A stretch of DNA of 64,000 nucleotides from Fen-183 sp036504335 (GTDB lineage Bacteria; Acidobacteriota; Thermoanaerobaculia; UBA5066), in the NCBI GenBank assembly GCA_036504335.1, contig DASXVJ010000001.1, forward strand, positions 248,001 to 312,000, in the 5' to 3' direction. This document shows positions 1 through 8,189 of the stretch, piece by piece. Within the stretch, counting starts at the first letter, position 1. Every line of letters begins with the position of its first letter. Below the pieces are notes generated by a model. It was not told where the DNA came from and did no database searches. It worked only from the letters and a program-made list of their open reading frames with translations. The position numbers and the translations under genes are program-made.

Positions 1-2
1 GG

Positions 3-155
3 CCGATCCGGGACGAGGCGCGCGAGGCGACCGTGCGCGCCCGCTTCGCCGAGAGCCTCGGGAAGGACGCGACGCAGGCGGCCGGCCTCGCGGACGCGCT
101 CATCGCGCTCGGCCTCGAGGCCGAGGGATGGGAAGGCGACGCTACTCGCCGATGA
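3..155 (+). CDS. 3' end of an unidentified gene (partial)
   Basis: An open frame enters the window from the left and encodes about 50 residues, ending at a TGA. The piece is Ala/Glu/Arg rich and predicted helical (key stretch RARFAESLGKDATQAAGLAD). I recognise no family. It converges on the yjbQ-like gene and overlaps its end by 14 bp, a spacing common in this genome, which supports it being real. Everything upstream lies outside the window. Confidence 0.4.
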   Translation, partial: PIRDEAREATVRARFAESLGKDATQAAGLADALIALGLEAEGWEGDATRR

Positions 156-561
156 TCTTGATGAGGACGCGCTTCGGGCGGCGGCCGTCCCACTCGCCGT
201 AGAAGATCCGCTCCCACGTGCCGAAGTCGAGGCGGCCGTTCGTGATCGCGACGACTGCCTCGCGGCCCATGAGCTGGCGCTTGACGTGCGCGTCCGCGTT
301 GTCCTCGCCCGTGTCGTTGTGCCGCCACTGCCGGAGGGGCTCGTGCGGCGCGATCTCCTCGAAGAAGCGCGCGTAATCCGCGTGGAGGCCGCTTTCGTCG
401 TCGTTCACGAAGACCGACGCCGTGATGTGCATCGGGTTCACGAGGCAGAGACCTTCCTTGACGCCGCTCTCCTTCACGGCGGCCTCGACCTCGGGCGTGA
501 TGTTCACGAATCCGACGCGGGCCGGAACGTTCAGCGTGAGGACCTTGCGGTGGGACTTCAC
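142..561 (-). CDS. yjbQ: YjbQ/UPF0047 family protein
   Basis: A 139-residue protein matching the UPF0047/YjbQ family over its full usual length. Recognisable family signatures are the NPMHITASVFVND segment near residue 42, the WRHNDTGEDNADAH segment near residue 79 (conserved His and Asp) and the C-terminal RPKRVLIKIIGE strand. Members form trimeric beta barrels, and E. coli YjbQ has weak thiamine-phosphate synthase activity, but the physiological role is unsettled. The GTG start overlaps the stop of the kinase gene (GTGA), so the two are co-transcribed with translational coupling. No link to thiamine genes is visible here. Confidence 0.9.
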   Translation of the reverse strand: MKSHRKVLTLNVPARVGFVNITPEVEAAVKESGVKEGLCLVNPMHITASVFVNDDESGLHADYARFFEEIAPHEPLRQWRHNDTGEDNADAHVKRQLMGREAVVAITNGRLDFGTWERIFYGEWDGRRPKRVLIKIIGE

Positions 562-2690
562 GGGACGTCGAGCTCTCGCAGGGCCGTCTCGGCGTTCTTC
601 GCGGCGTCACTCCCCGCGGGCGCGAGGCGCAGGATCTCCTCGTAGAGCCGGTGCGCATCGCGCGCGCGGCCGGAAGCGCGGTAGAGCCCCGCGAGGCCCA
701 CGCGCGCCGGGAGCGCCTCGGCGGACGCGGGCGCCGACCGGAGGATCTCCTCGTACAGCGTTTGCGCGCGGAGCGCGTCCTGGCGCTTCTCGGCGGCCTG
801 GGCGAGGCGCAGCGTCGCCGTCCGCGCGGCGTCGGCGTCGGCGCCGGAGCGGGCCTGCTCGTAGACGTTCAGGGCGTCCCCGTCGCGCCGGAGGCTCTCG
901 AGGTACTCGCCGCGCGTGAGAAGCGCCTCTCCCCTCGCGGAGGGGATCGCAGCGAGAAGATCGAGCGCCTTGAGGACGCGGGCGTCGTCGCCCGCCTTGC
1001 GGGCGAGCTCCGCCATCGTCCGGTAGAGCGCGGCGCGCGTCTCGGCGCGCGGGGTCTTCGCCGCGGCCTCCGCGTAGAGGTCGAAAGCCTTCGCCGGTCC
1101 GCTCTCCTTTTCGGCGGCCGCGCCGCGCTCGAGGATCCGCGCGAGCGTCTCGTCCGCGACGGGGGAGCGGGCCGGATCGGGCATGGCGGCGTGAGCCTGA
1201 AGCGAAGCCGAAGCCGGGGCCGCGCCCGCGCCGGGCAGCCGGGGCGCGCGGCGGGCCCACCACGCTCCGAGGACGACGACCGCGAGGACGGCGGCGGTGA
1301 GAAGCGCGGCGGGGAGGCGCGGGCCGGTCCGCGCGGGCGGCGCGGCGGGAACCGTGCGCGGGCTGGCGGGAACCGACGCCGGCAGCGCACGCGCGGCGCC
1401 CGCGTCCGACGAGAGCAGCGAGGCGATCTGTCCCTGCGTGTACGGGTCCGGCGGCGCGAGCGCCTGGAGCTTGCGGAAGAACCGCATGAGGTTCACGAAA
1501 TCGTGCTCGAGGCGGTAGAGCTTCGCGAGCTGGAGGAGGATCGCGAGGTTGTCGGGCTCCTTCCGGAGCGCCTCTTCGAGTGCGCGGATCTTCGCGTTGT
1601 CGAGGGGCTTCTCGCGCTGGCCGGCGCGGGTCGCCGCCGTCCGGAAGAGCTCCTGCGCCTTCGCGTCGTGCGGAAGACACGCGACCGTGCGGTAGGCGGC
1701 CCAGAGGGCCTCCTCGGGCCGCGCCGAGGAGTCGTTCAGAAGCGTTTCGGCCGCCGCCGTGGATTCCGCGGCGAGCCTCCGGTTGCGCGCGGCGACGAAC
1801 GCGCCGGGGTCGTCGAGGAACGAGCGGAAGAGGACGGCGGGGCGCTCGACCTTTTCCTTCTCGAAGACGGCGCTCAGGGCCCTCGAGGCCGTCGCGGCGT
1901 CGGGGAAGCGGGCCGCCCGGTCCTTGGCGTGGAGTTTCCGGAGAAACGTGTCGACGCCGGGAGGGATCGTCGGGTCGAGAAGCGAGGGGAGCTCGGGCTC
2001 GGTCTCTGCGACGCGGCGGAGCGTGACGGCGATCGAGTCCGCCGTGAACGGGTTGAACCCGCAGAGGAGCTCGTAGAGCACCGTGCCCATCGAGAAGAGG
2101 TCCGTGCGCGGGTCCAGCTCGTCGCCGCGCGCCTGCTCGGGCGACATGTGCGCCGGCGTCCCGACCACGGTCCCCGTCATCGTGAGGCGCGTGAGGTGCT
2201 CGGCGTGGCTGATGCCGAAGTCGCCGATCTTCACGGCGCCGTCCTTCGTCCACATGATGTTCTGCGGCTTGATGTCGCGGTGGACGATGCCTTTCGCGTG
2301 CGCGGCCGCGAGGCCGTTCAGGGCCTCGTCGACGGCGTAGAGCGCGATCTCCCACGGGAAGCGCCCCGATTCCTGGCGCAGGGCGTAGAGCTCGCCGCCG
2401 TCCACGTACTCCATGACGATGTAGGCGTTCGACGGCGTCGGGCTGCAGTCGACGAGCTCGACGATGTTCGGGTGCCTGAGCCCGATCTGGATCCGGATCT
2501 CGTGGAAGAAACGGTCGAGGAAGTCGGGGTCCGTCACGAGGTGGGGAAGGATCTTCTTGACGGCGACCTTGCGGCCCGTCTTCCCGTCGACGGCCAGGAA
2601 GATCTCCGCCATCCCGCCGAGCGCGAGCCGGCGGACGATCTTGTAGTGGTCGATCCGCTCCGGGACCGGAGGGCCGCCGCCGTCGGGCAT
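558..2690 (-). CDS. Membrane Ser/Thr protein kinase with C-terminal TPRs
   Basis: 710 residues. A Hanks-type kinase domain occupies about residues 15-275: Gly-rich loop LALGGMAEIF (23-31), ATP-binding Lys45 (VAVKK), catalytic HRD 137-139 (HRDIKPQN), DFG 157-159 and a GTPAHMSPEQ activation-segment end. All catalytic residues are present. A Pro/Ala-rich linker leads to one transmembrane segment (about 455-478), then a C-terminal region of roughly 230 residues with TPR-like helical repeats outside the membrane. This is the common PknB-like arrangement with TPRs as the sensing or scaffolding part. The ATG is preceded by TAAGAT 9 nt upstream and no Shine-Dalgarno. It is the first gene of a two-gene unit with yjbQ. 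Confidence 0.92.
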   Translation of the reverse strand: MPDGGGPPVPERIDHYKIVRRLALGGMAEIFLAVDGKTGRKVAVKKILPHLVTDPDFLDRFFHEIRIQIGLRHPNIVELVDCSPTPSNAYIVMEYVDGGELYALRQESGRFPWEIALYAVDEALNGLAAAHAKGIVHRDIKPQNIMWTKDGAVKIGDFGISHAEHLTRLTMTGTVVGTPAHMSPEQARGDELDPRTDLFSMGTVLYELLCGFNPFTADSIAVTLRRVAETEPELPSLLDPTIPPGVDTFLRKLHAKDRAARFPDAATASRALSAVFEKEKVERPAVLFRSFLDDPGAFVAARNRRLAAESTAAAETLLNDSSARPEEALWAAYRTVACLPHDAKAQELFRTAATRAGQREKPLDNAKIRALEEALRKEPDNLAILLQLAKLYRLEHDFVNLMRFFRKLQALAPPDPYTQGQIASLLSSDAGAARALPASVPASPRTVPAAPPARTGPRLPAALLTAAVLAVVVLGAWWARRAPRLPGAGAAPASASLQAHAAMPDPARSPVADETLARILERGAAAEKESGPAKAFDLYAEAAAKTPRAETRAALYRTMAELARKAGDDARVLKALDLLAAIPSARGEALLTRGEYLESLRRDGDALNVYEQARSGADADAARTATLRLAQAAEKRQDALRAQTLYEEILRSAPASAEALPARVGLAGLYRASGRARDAHRLYEEILRLAPAGSDAAKNAETALRELDVP

Positions 2691-2699
2691 GGTCCGGGA

Positions 2700-2705
2700 A
2701 TCTTA
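2700..2705 (-). promoter_or_regulatory. -10 element of the kinase gene (TAAGAT)
   Basis: On the minus strand TAAGAT sits 9 nt before the kinase ATG, with no ribosome-binding site between. It fits the TANNNT pattern seen before many first genes here and predicts a leaderless or 2-3 nt-leader mRNA. Confidence 0.45.
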
Positions 2706-2744
2706 CGCGGCCCTCCCGCGATATCGTGGAAAGGGAGGCCGCGC

Positions 2745-2954
2745 ATGAACAGGTTGTTTCCGGTCAACGAGCATCCGGTGGAGCGTGTGGTGCGCGTCCT
2801 CGTCGGCGTCACGCTCGTGGCTCTGGCGCTGACGGGGAAGATCGGCGCGTGGGGATGGGTCGGCGTCCTGCCGATCCTCACGGGCCTCACGGGGAGCTGC
2901 CTGCTCTACACGCTGTTCGGCGTCTCGACCTGCGCGAAGTCGTCCGAGGCCTGA
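2745..2954 (+). CDS. Small DUF2892-type inner-membrane protein
   Basis: A 69-residue protein with the DUF2892 pattern: N-terminal ERVVRVLVGV helix, a short turn, and a second hydrophobic helix ending in TGLTGSCLLYTLFGVSTC. Two membrane segments are predicted. Two C-terminal cysteines (SCLLY and STCA) are typical of the family, which often accompanies rhodaneses; here a rhodanese gene lies directly downstream on the opposite strand. The ATG was chosen because GGAAAGGGAGG lies about 8 nt upstream. Molecular function is unknown. Confidence 0.8.
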   Translation: MNRLFPVNEHPVERVVRVLVGVTLVALALTGKIGAWGWVGVLPILTGLTGSCLLYTLFGVSTCAKSSEA

Positions 2955-2957
2955 ACC

Positions 2958-3872
2958 TCAGCGACCCGTACCCGTCTCCATGGGCAGGTCCTCGCGCGAG
3001 GACCACTCCCAGAGCGAGCCGTCGTAGTTCGCCGCCACGACGCCGAGACGGGCTTCGAGGAGGAACGCGAGGAGCGCCGAGCGGACGCCGCCCGTGCAGT
3101 AGGTGACGACGGGCTGGTCCGCGGGCAGCGGCCCGGCGGCCGCGGCGAGCGCCTCGGCGGAGGCGTACGTGCCGTCCGGGGCCCGGAGAGCGGCCAGCGG
3201 AACGAGGCGCGCGCCCGGCAGGCGGCCGCCGCGCGTCTGGCCGGTGAGCTTCTTTCCGGCGAACTCCTCCACGGTGCGCGCGTCGAGAAGAACGGCCTGG
3301 CCGGAGGCAACGAGGTCGCGCAGCGGGTCCGCGGCAATGCGGCGCCCGGGCTGAGGCGACGGCTCGAAGTCACCGGGCAGCGGCGCGGCGCCGCTCGGTG
3401 GGCCGCGCTCGATGCGCGCCCCCTCGAGCTTCTCCCACGCCGGGAACCCGCCGTCGAGAAGCGCAACGTCCCGCGCGCCGAGGGCGAGCAGCATCCAACC
3501 GATTCGCCCCTCCTCGCCCCAGCCGTCCGCGCCTCCCACGACGACGACGGACCGCGCCGCCGAGAGGCCGAGGGCGCGCAGCTTCGGAGCGAGCTTCGCG
3601 CCGTCCGCGAGGAGCCCCCAGCGCGACGAGCCGCGGAACAGGAAGGTGAACCCTCCGGGCCGTACCGCGCTGAAGTCCCGCCAGTCCACGTTCCGGCTGC
3701 CCGGGACGCGGCCGGCCTCGAACGCGCGGCGGTCGCGCGCGTCGAGGACGACAGGTGCCGAGGGTCCGTCGAGCGCGGCGGCGAGCGCCGCAGCCTCGAC
3801 GAGCCGGGCGCGGCCCGGGGCGGCCGCGAGAACGGGCGTCGCCAGCGCGAGAAGGAGAGCGGCGCCGCGCAC
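2958..3872 (-). CDS. Exported tandem-rhodanese sulfurtransferase
   Basis: 304 residues: an N-terminal signal sequence (MRGAALLLALATPVLAAA), then two rhodanese domains. The first (about 25-150) lacks a catalytic Cys and looks structural. The second (about 170-295) carries the active-site loop YCTGGVRSA. This is the thiosulfate/3-mercaptopyruvate sulfurtransferase layout, moving sulfane sulfur from a thio donor to a thiophilic acceptor, but directed to the periplasm. It is separated by only 3 bp from the convergent DUF2892 gene and lies 3 bp after the SRPBCC gene on the same strand, so it is the last gene of the radical SAM-SRPBCC-rhodanese unit. Confidence 0.88.
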   Translation of the reverse strand: MRGAALLLALATPVLAAAPGRARLVEAAALAAALDGPSAPVVLDARDRRAFEAGRVPGSRNVDWRDFSAVRPGGFTFLFRGSSRWGLLADGAKLAPKLRALGLSAARSVVVVGGADGWGEEGRIGWMLLALGARDVALLDGGFPAWEKLEGARIERGPPSGAAPLPGDFEPSPQPGRRIAADPLRDLVASGQAVLLDARTVEEFAGKKLTGQTRGGRLPGARLVPLAALRAPDGTYASAEALAAAAGPLPADQPVVTYCTGGVRSALLAFLLEARLGVVAANYDGSLWEWSSREDLPMETGTGR

Positions 3873-3875
3873 GCG

Positions 3876-4529
3876 TCAATTCTCGCGCAGCCGGGCGCGC
3901 AACCCGTCGAGGAGGCGGACGGGGCCCTTCGCGCGGCCGGCGCCGCGCATCCACGCGGGCAGGCTCTCGCCGAAGACGTCGCTCTCCGTGTACACGAGCG
4001 TCGCGCCGCCCGGCGCGGGTCCCGGCGACACCGCGAAGCACCCGCTCACGGGAGCGACGCGGACGCGGCCGGAAGCCGGCGGCGCGAGGCGAGCCGAGGC
4101 GTCCTCCCAGAACACGACGGCCGCGTCGCGGTCCCGGGCGGCGGCGGGCGCGAGCGCGTACTCGCGCTCGCGGAGCGGCCACGGCGCCGCGAAGACCGCC
4201 GCGAACGCGGGAGGCTCGCCGGGCACCTGATTGAAGGAGCGCAGGCGCCTGATCCACGTGGGCCAGCGCGCGACGTCTTCGAGGATCGAGATGACCCGGT
4301 CCGCCGGCGAGTCGAGGGCGGCGCGCGCGCGCAGGACCACGGCGCCGCCCGGCAGTCGCGCGAGGCCGACGGTCACGCCGTGCTCTTCGTGAACGGGCGA
4401 GAACCGGGCGTCCTCGATCCGGCAGGGATGGCCGGCGGCGAGCGGGCGCTCCGGGAGCGCCGCGGCTCCCGGACCACACACCCCCGCGAGCGCGGCGAGA
4501 AGCGCGGCGGCGGCGCCGCACGGGATCAC
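3876..4529 (-). CDS. Exported SRPBCC/START-like protein
   Basis: 217 residues with a signal sequence (PCGAAAALLAALAGVCGPGAAA) followed by a START/polyketide-cyclase-like domain: the ALDSPADRVISILEDVARWPTW helix and strand, AAPWPLREREYAL, and a long C-terminal helix. Such folds bind lipids or other hydrophobic ligands; no enzymatic residue can be assigned. The GTG start overlaps the radical SAM stop as GTGA, indicating coupled translation. With the downstream exported rhodanese it forms a unit whose products work partly in the periplasm. Confidence 0.75.
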   Translation of the reverse strand: MIPCGAAAALLAALAGVCGPGAAALPERPLAAGHPCRIEDARFSPVHEEHGVTVGLARLPGGAVVLRARAALDSPADRVISILEDVARWPTWIRRLRSFNQVPGEPPAFAAVFAAPWPLREREYALAPAAARDRDAAVVFWEDASARLAPPASGRVRVAPVSGCFAVSPGPAPGGATLVYTESDVFGESLPAWMRGAGRAKGPVRLLDGLRARLREN

Positions 4530-5812
4530 GAGGCGCGCGCCGCGGGGAGGGCCGGCAGCGCGAGCGCGCCCGTCTTCGGGTCCCAGACCCCGGCGCCGCC
4601 CGCGGACGGGAGGGCGAGCGGCTTCAGGATGTACGCGTCGCGCCGCGCGTTGTGCGCGCACATCGAGACGGGGCCGTCGTCCGTCATGACCATGAACGAG
4701 CAGTGCGCGAGGCGCTCCTCGTCGAGCGCGTCCGCGTCCATGAAGTTCTGGATGAAGAACGTGATCTTGCCGGTCTTCTTCCGCGCGAACAGCTCGCGCC
4801 TCACCCGCCAGAGGCGCGAGAGGACGAACGCGCCCCCGCGCAGAACCCACCAGGGCCGGCGGGCGAGCGCGAGGAGAACCCGCCGCGCCGTGCGCGGGAC
4901 GTCGCGGCGGTCGAACGGCACGTGCTTCATCTCCTCGAGGAAGCTCTCGTAGAGGGTCTGGTCGGCGAGGACGTCCACGGCGCGGCCGCCGAACGTCGCG
5001 AGCATCGTGGCCTCGTGGCAGTCCGGGTGCCCGAGGAGCGCGGCGTTCCACGCGAGGCCCCCTTCCCCGACCGCCGCGGTGACGCGCTCGCGGATCGCCC
5101 GCATCGTGACCTCGGGCGCGCGCGCGCGCCACTCGCCGCGGCCCGTCGCCGCCTGCACCTGGAACGAGGCCATCCCGACGACGTCGGAGTGGGCGAGGAA
5201 GAAGCGGACGAGCCCCGGGATCTCGTCGAGGTTCCCGCCGTGGACGGACGTGTTGAAGATCACGGCGATGCCGAGGCCGCGAGCGCGCTCGATGTACTCG
5301 CGGCGGATCACGTGGAGCGACTCCTCGGTGGGGAAGCGCTTGCGCCGCTGCGTCGTGTCCACGTGGAACGCGACGTCGTAGAGGCCGGCCGCCGCGAGCT
5401 CCTCGAGGAGGTCGCGCGTGGCCTTGATGCCGTTCGTGAAGAGCGAGGGGCGGAGGTCGCACGCGGCGACGCGCTTCACGATCGCGACGAGCTCCGCGCG
5501 GTCGCGCAGCGTCGGGTCCCCGCCCGTGACCTGCACGCTCACGCCCGCCCCGTATTGCGCGCGGATGCGGTCGATGCGCTCGAAGAGGATCTCGAGAGGA
5601 GTGTCCTTGACCGACTCGGACGATTCGGAGAGGTAACAGAGCGTGCAGTCGAGGTTGCAGCGCTGCGTGATCTCGAGGGCGACGCACCCGACCGTCGAGC
5701 GCCGCCCCAGCACCTGGTTCGGGAGGCGGAAACGCGGGTCGAGCCGCTCCCACGCGTCGGCAAGCGCGCGCTCGCGCAGAGCGGCGTCGGGAAAAGCGGG
5801 CAGACGGCTCAC
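4526..5812 (-). CDS. Radical SAM domain protein
   Basis: 428 residues. The [4Fe-4S]-binding motif CNLDCTLC (Cys52, Cys56, Cys59) sits after a short N-terminal extension, followed by the SAM-contact segment VTGGDPTLRDRAEL (about residue 100) and the TIM-barrel repeats of AdoMet radical enzymes. The C-terminal third carries CSFMVMTDDGPVSMCAHN, whose two cysteines could ligate a second cluster, as in SPASM-like or biotin/Elp3-unlike 'unknown substrate' radical SAM proteins. The reaction cannot be told from sequence. The frame stays open upstream for a further 1 kb, but that stretch is antisense to the DUF547 gene. The GTG at 5812 is the last sensible start. Confidence 0.85.
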   Translation of the reverse strand: MSRLPAFPDAALRERALADAWERLDPRFRLPNQVLGRRSTVGCVALEITQRCNLDCTLCYLSESSESVKDTPLEILFERIDRIRAQYGAGVSVQVTGGDPTLRDRAELVAIVKRVAACDLRPSLFTNGIKATRDLLEELAAAGLYDVAFHVDTTQRRKRFPTEESLHVIRREYIERARGLGIAVIFNTSVHGGNLDEIPGLVRFFLAHSDVVGMASFQVQAATGRGEWRARAPEVTMRAIRERVTAAVGEGGLAWNAALLGHPDCHEATMLATFGGRAVDVLADQTLYESFLEEMKHVPFDRRDVPRTARRVLLALARRPWWVLRGGAFVLSRLWRVRRELFARKKTGKITFFIQNFMDADALDEERLAHCSFMVMTDDGPVSMCAHNARRDAYILKPLALPSAGGAGVWDPKTGALALPALPAARAS

Positions 5813-5817
5813 CGGAT

Positions 5818-5848
5818 GGAATATTCGGAAGAGGGAGGGTGATATTCC
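5818..5848. promoter_or_regulatory. Inverted repeat in the divergent radical SAM/DUF547 intergenic region
   Basis: GGAATAT (5818-5824) and ATATTCC (5842-5848) form a perfect 7-bp inverted repeat with 17 bp between, in an AT-richer 78-bp gap between divergent genes. It could be an operator or part of overlapping -10 regions; the half-sites sit right where both promoters must be. Confidence 0.35.
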
Positions 5849-5890
5849 CTCGAACGGGAAGAAAACGGGGGACGGGGGGATTTTCTTCGA

Positions 5891-6751
5891 ATGAGTAAGA
5901 GCGGGTGTCGGGGCGCCGCAGGCACGCTTCCGGCTTTCCTCTGGCTGATGTCGGCCTTCGCCATCTCCGGAGGCATCGCAGGCCATGCCTCGCCGGTGCC
6001 AGCGCCCGATGCCCCTTTCAGGGAATCTCTCTCTTCTTCTTTCTCCTACGCAGACTGGAATCTCGCGCTTTCGACCTTCGTCGACGACCGTGGCACGGTG
6101 GATTACGCGGCGCTCGCCCGCGCCCCTCAAGCGCTCGACCGGTTTCTCGCCGCGGTCGAGCGGACGAGCCCGGACTCGGAGCCGGCGCTCTTTCCGGCGC
6201 GAAACGACCAGCTTGCGTATTACCTCAACGCGTACAACGCGTGGGTCTTCCGCGGGGTCCTCGCCCGCGGGCCGGAGACGGTGAGCGTCTGGAAGGGCGG
6301 GCTCGTCTCGGGCTATTCGTTCTTCGTGGGGATGGACATCGTCCTCGGCGGCGTGAAGACGAACCTCAAGAAGCTCGAGGACAAGACGTTGCGAGCGCGC
6401 TTCGCCGACCCGCGCATCCACGCCGCGCTGAACTGCGCGAGCCGGGGCTGCCCGCGCCTTCCGCGCAAGGCCTTCGAGCCGGCCACGCTCGACGCCGAGC
6501 TGGACGCCGCGATGAGGGAATTCGTCTCCGAGGAGCGCAACGTTACGGTCGATACGGCCGGGCGGCGCGTGACGCTCTCGAAGATCTTCGACTGGTTCGA
6601 GGGCGACTTCCTCGCCTTCGAGAAGAAGCAGGGCAACGCGGACCCGAGCCTCGTCGACTATGTGAACCGGTACCGCGCAGCGGACGCGCAGGTGCCGCGG
6701 GATCTCCGGGTCCGCTTCACCGAGTACGACAAGAGTCTCAACGGGCGCTGA
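5891..6751 (+). CDS. Exported DUF547 protein
   Basis: 286 residues with an N-terminal hydrophobic signal (PAFLWLMSAFAISGGIAG) and a full DUF547 domain. Signatures are LAYYLNAYNAWVF (about 111-123), LEDKTLRARFADPRIHAALNCASRGCPRL (His and Cys of the predicted thiol-hydrolase-like centre) and SKIFDWFEGDF near the C terminus. DUF547 is a papain-like-fold family of unknown substrate. Between the signal and the domain lies a Ser-rich bit (RESLSSSFS), encoded by a pyrimidine-rich stretch that resembles short palindromic inserts in polA and mutS2. No clear Shine-Dalgarno is seen. Confidence 0.85.
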   Translation: MSKSGCRGAAGTLPAFLWLMSAFAISGGIAGHASPVPAPDAPFRESLSSSFSYADWNLALSTFVDDRGTVDYAALARAPQALDRFLAAVERTSPDSEPALFPARNDQLAYYLNAYNAWVFRGVLARGPETVSVWKGGLVSGYSFFVGMDIVLGGVKTNLKKLEDKTLRARFADPRIHAALNCASRGCPRLPRKAFEPATLDAELDAAMREFVSEERNVTVDTAGRRVTLSKIFDWFEGDFLAFEKKQGNADPSLVDYVNRYRAADAQVPRDLRVRFTEYDKSLNGR

Positions 6752-6765
6752 CGGGCGGCAGCCCG

Positions 6766-6771
6766 TACACT
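6766..6771 (+). promoter_or_regulatory. -10 element TACACT before the subtilase-like gene
   Basis: TACACT lies 8 nt before the GTG start at 6780 with no ribosome-binding site, consistent with a leaderless transcript. No convincing -35 is visible at 16-18 bp. Confidence 0.4.
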
Positions 6772-6779
6772 CGGCGGCC

Positions 6780-7601
6780 GTGCCGCCGCGAGCGCTCTCC
6801 CCTCCCGTCCTCGCCGTCCTCGACGTCGGCTTCTTCCGCCACCCGGACATGACGGCGCGCCGCGTCCTGGCCTGCGTCGACGTCACGGGCCGGCGGCCGT
6901 CCCCGTTCCGTTACGGCGCGCCGGGCACCGGGGCCGAGCACGGCACGCGGACGATGCTCCTCGCGGCGGGGAGCGGCCGCGCGAGCGGTCTCGTCTCGCC
7001 GGCGCCGCGCGCGAAGGTGGTCCTCGCGAAGGTCGGGGAAGGCGGCCGCGTCCCGCGCGAAGCGATCGTCCGCTCCTTCCGCTGGCTCCTCGCGCACGCG
7101 AAGCGCTGGGGCATCCGCGTCGTCCTCTGTCCGTTCGGGGACGATGCCGAAATCCGTGGAAAGAGGAGCGAGGTGCCGGCGCTCGTCGCGGAGCTCGCGG
7201 CCTGCGGTCTCGTCGTCGTCGCGGCCGCGGGCTGGGATCCCGCGAACGAGGTCATCTCGCCCGCCCGCTCGCCGTACGCGATCGCCGTCGGCGGCTGGGA
7301 TCTCGCGGACGACGGCCCCGCGCGCGGGCCGCGCGTGGGCGTCGTCGAGGGCGTCCTGAAGCCGGACCTCCTCGCGCCGGCGGTTCCGCTCGACGTGCCG
7401 TGCCTCCACGGAAGCCGGATGCACGAGCGGGCCGGCGGAACGTCGTTTGCCGCGTCCCTCGTGGCGGGGGCCGCGATCCGCATTCTCGAGAAGGAGCCGG
7501 GGCTCGGAAAGGACGGCGTCCTCGCCCGCCTGGCGGCCGCGGGGCGCCCCGTTCCGGGCCACCCGCCGTTCCTCCCCCTCAAGGCGCTCCGGCGGACCTG
7601 A
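6780..7601 (+). CDS. Subtilisin-like (S8) serine protease domain protein
   Basis: 273 residues from a GTG start. The S8 catalytic triad can be placed: Asp15 (LAVLDVGFF), His54 (GAEHGTRTML) and Ser222 (GGTSFAASLVAGAA), in family order. The protein is short for the family, lacks a propeptide, and has no signal peptide, so it would be cytoplasmic. Some surrounding residues are unusual (GTSFAAS rather than GTSMAAP, HPD after the Asp), and the oxyanion Asn is not obvious: the expected segment reads VVVAAAGWDP. It may be a weak protease, or a subtilase-like partner of a peptide-modification system. No substrate gene is adjacent. Confidence 0.72.
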   Translation: MPPRALSPPVLAVLDVGFFRHPDMTARRVLACVDVTGRRPSPFRYGAPGTGAEHGTRTMLLAAGSGRASGLVSPAPRAKVVLAKVGEGGRVPREAIVRSFRWLLAHAKRWGIRVVLCPFGDDAEIRGKRSEVPALVAELAACGLVVVAAAGWDPANEVISPARSPYAIAVGGWDLADDGPARGPRVGVVEGVLKPDLLAPAVPLDVPCLHGSRMHERAGGTSFAASLVAGAAIRILEKEPGLGKDGVLARLAAAGRPVPGHPPFLPLKALRRT

Positions 7602-7699
7602 CCCCCGGAATTGCTGGGTTTTTCGCGGTTCCGCGTCTGGACTCAGATGCAACTGCACCATTCCTTTCCGTTTTCCGGGGGGGCATCGTTCCTGTCACC

Positions 7700-8179
7700 A
7701 TGAGCGGAAACACCGACGAACGCCGCGTCTTCGACGAATTCCTCAAGCGCAAGGGCCTGAAGGTCACACGCGAGAGAACGGCCGTGTTCGACGAGATCTT
7801 CTCGACACACCGGCACTTCGACGCCGACGACCTCGTGAGCCGCATGCGCGAGCGGGGCACGAAGATCAGCCGGGCGACGATCTACCGCACGCTCGAGCTG
7901 CTCTACGGCTGCGGCCTCGTGGGGCGCGTCCGCCTGAACGAGGAGAAGTACCGCTACGAGCGGCTCCGCAAGGGCGAGCATCACGACCACCTCGTCTGCA
8001 CGAACTGCGGCAAGGTCGTCGAGTTCGTGGACGGCGCCATCGAGAAGCGACAGGACGCGGTCTGCAAGGAGCACGACTTCGTCGCGACGTCGCACTCGCA
8101 CCAGATCTGGGGGCTTTGCGGAGCCTGCCGGAAGGTCGCGCTGAAGGCTCCGGGCCGGGCTCCCACGATCACCGCGTAG
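7700..8179 (+). CDS. fur: Fur family metalloregulator
   Basis: 159 residues: N-terminal winged helix (RKGLKVTRERTAVFDEIFSTHRHFDADDL, then ISRATIYRTLELL as recognition helix) and C-terminal dimerisation domain with the HHDHLVCTNCGKVVEF metal site and a second CGAC pair that would hold structural Zn. This is a classical Fur (ferric uptake regulator) or a close relative such as PerR/Zur; the HHDH and the His-rich end (SHSHQIWG) do not decide between Fe, Zn and peroxide sensing. It acts as an iron- or metal-dependent repressor on promoter DNA. It stands alone after the protease gene, and its stop lies in the -10 of the photolyase gene. Confidence 0.92.
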   Translation: MSGNTDERRVFDEFLKRKGLKVTRERTAVFDEIFSTHRHFDADDLVSRMRERGTKISRATIYRTLELLYGCGLVGRVRLNEEKYRYERLRKGEHHDHLVCTNCGKVVEFVDGAIEKRQDAVCKEHDFVATSHSHQIWGLCGACRKVALKAPGRAPTITA

Positions 8180-8182
8180 ACT
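8177..8182 (+). promoter_or_regulatory. -10 element TAGACT before phr
   Basis: TAGACT, whose TAG is also the stop codon of fur, lies 7 nt before the photolyase GTG. It follows the recurrent leaderless spacing, but the stop-codon overlap makes chance more likely here. Confidence 0.35.
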
Positions 8183-8189
8183 CGCGCGC

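Noticed and set aside
4526..6886. A 786-residue minus-strand open frame across the radical SAM and DUF547 region
   Set aside because: Only the part up to 5812 looks like a protein. The rest is antisense to the well-supported DUF547 gene and has no family features.
7602..7699. A Fur box in front of fur
   Set aside because: The 98-bp gap has some AT-richer words but no GATAATGAT-like or 7-1-7 palindromic site that I can defend.
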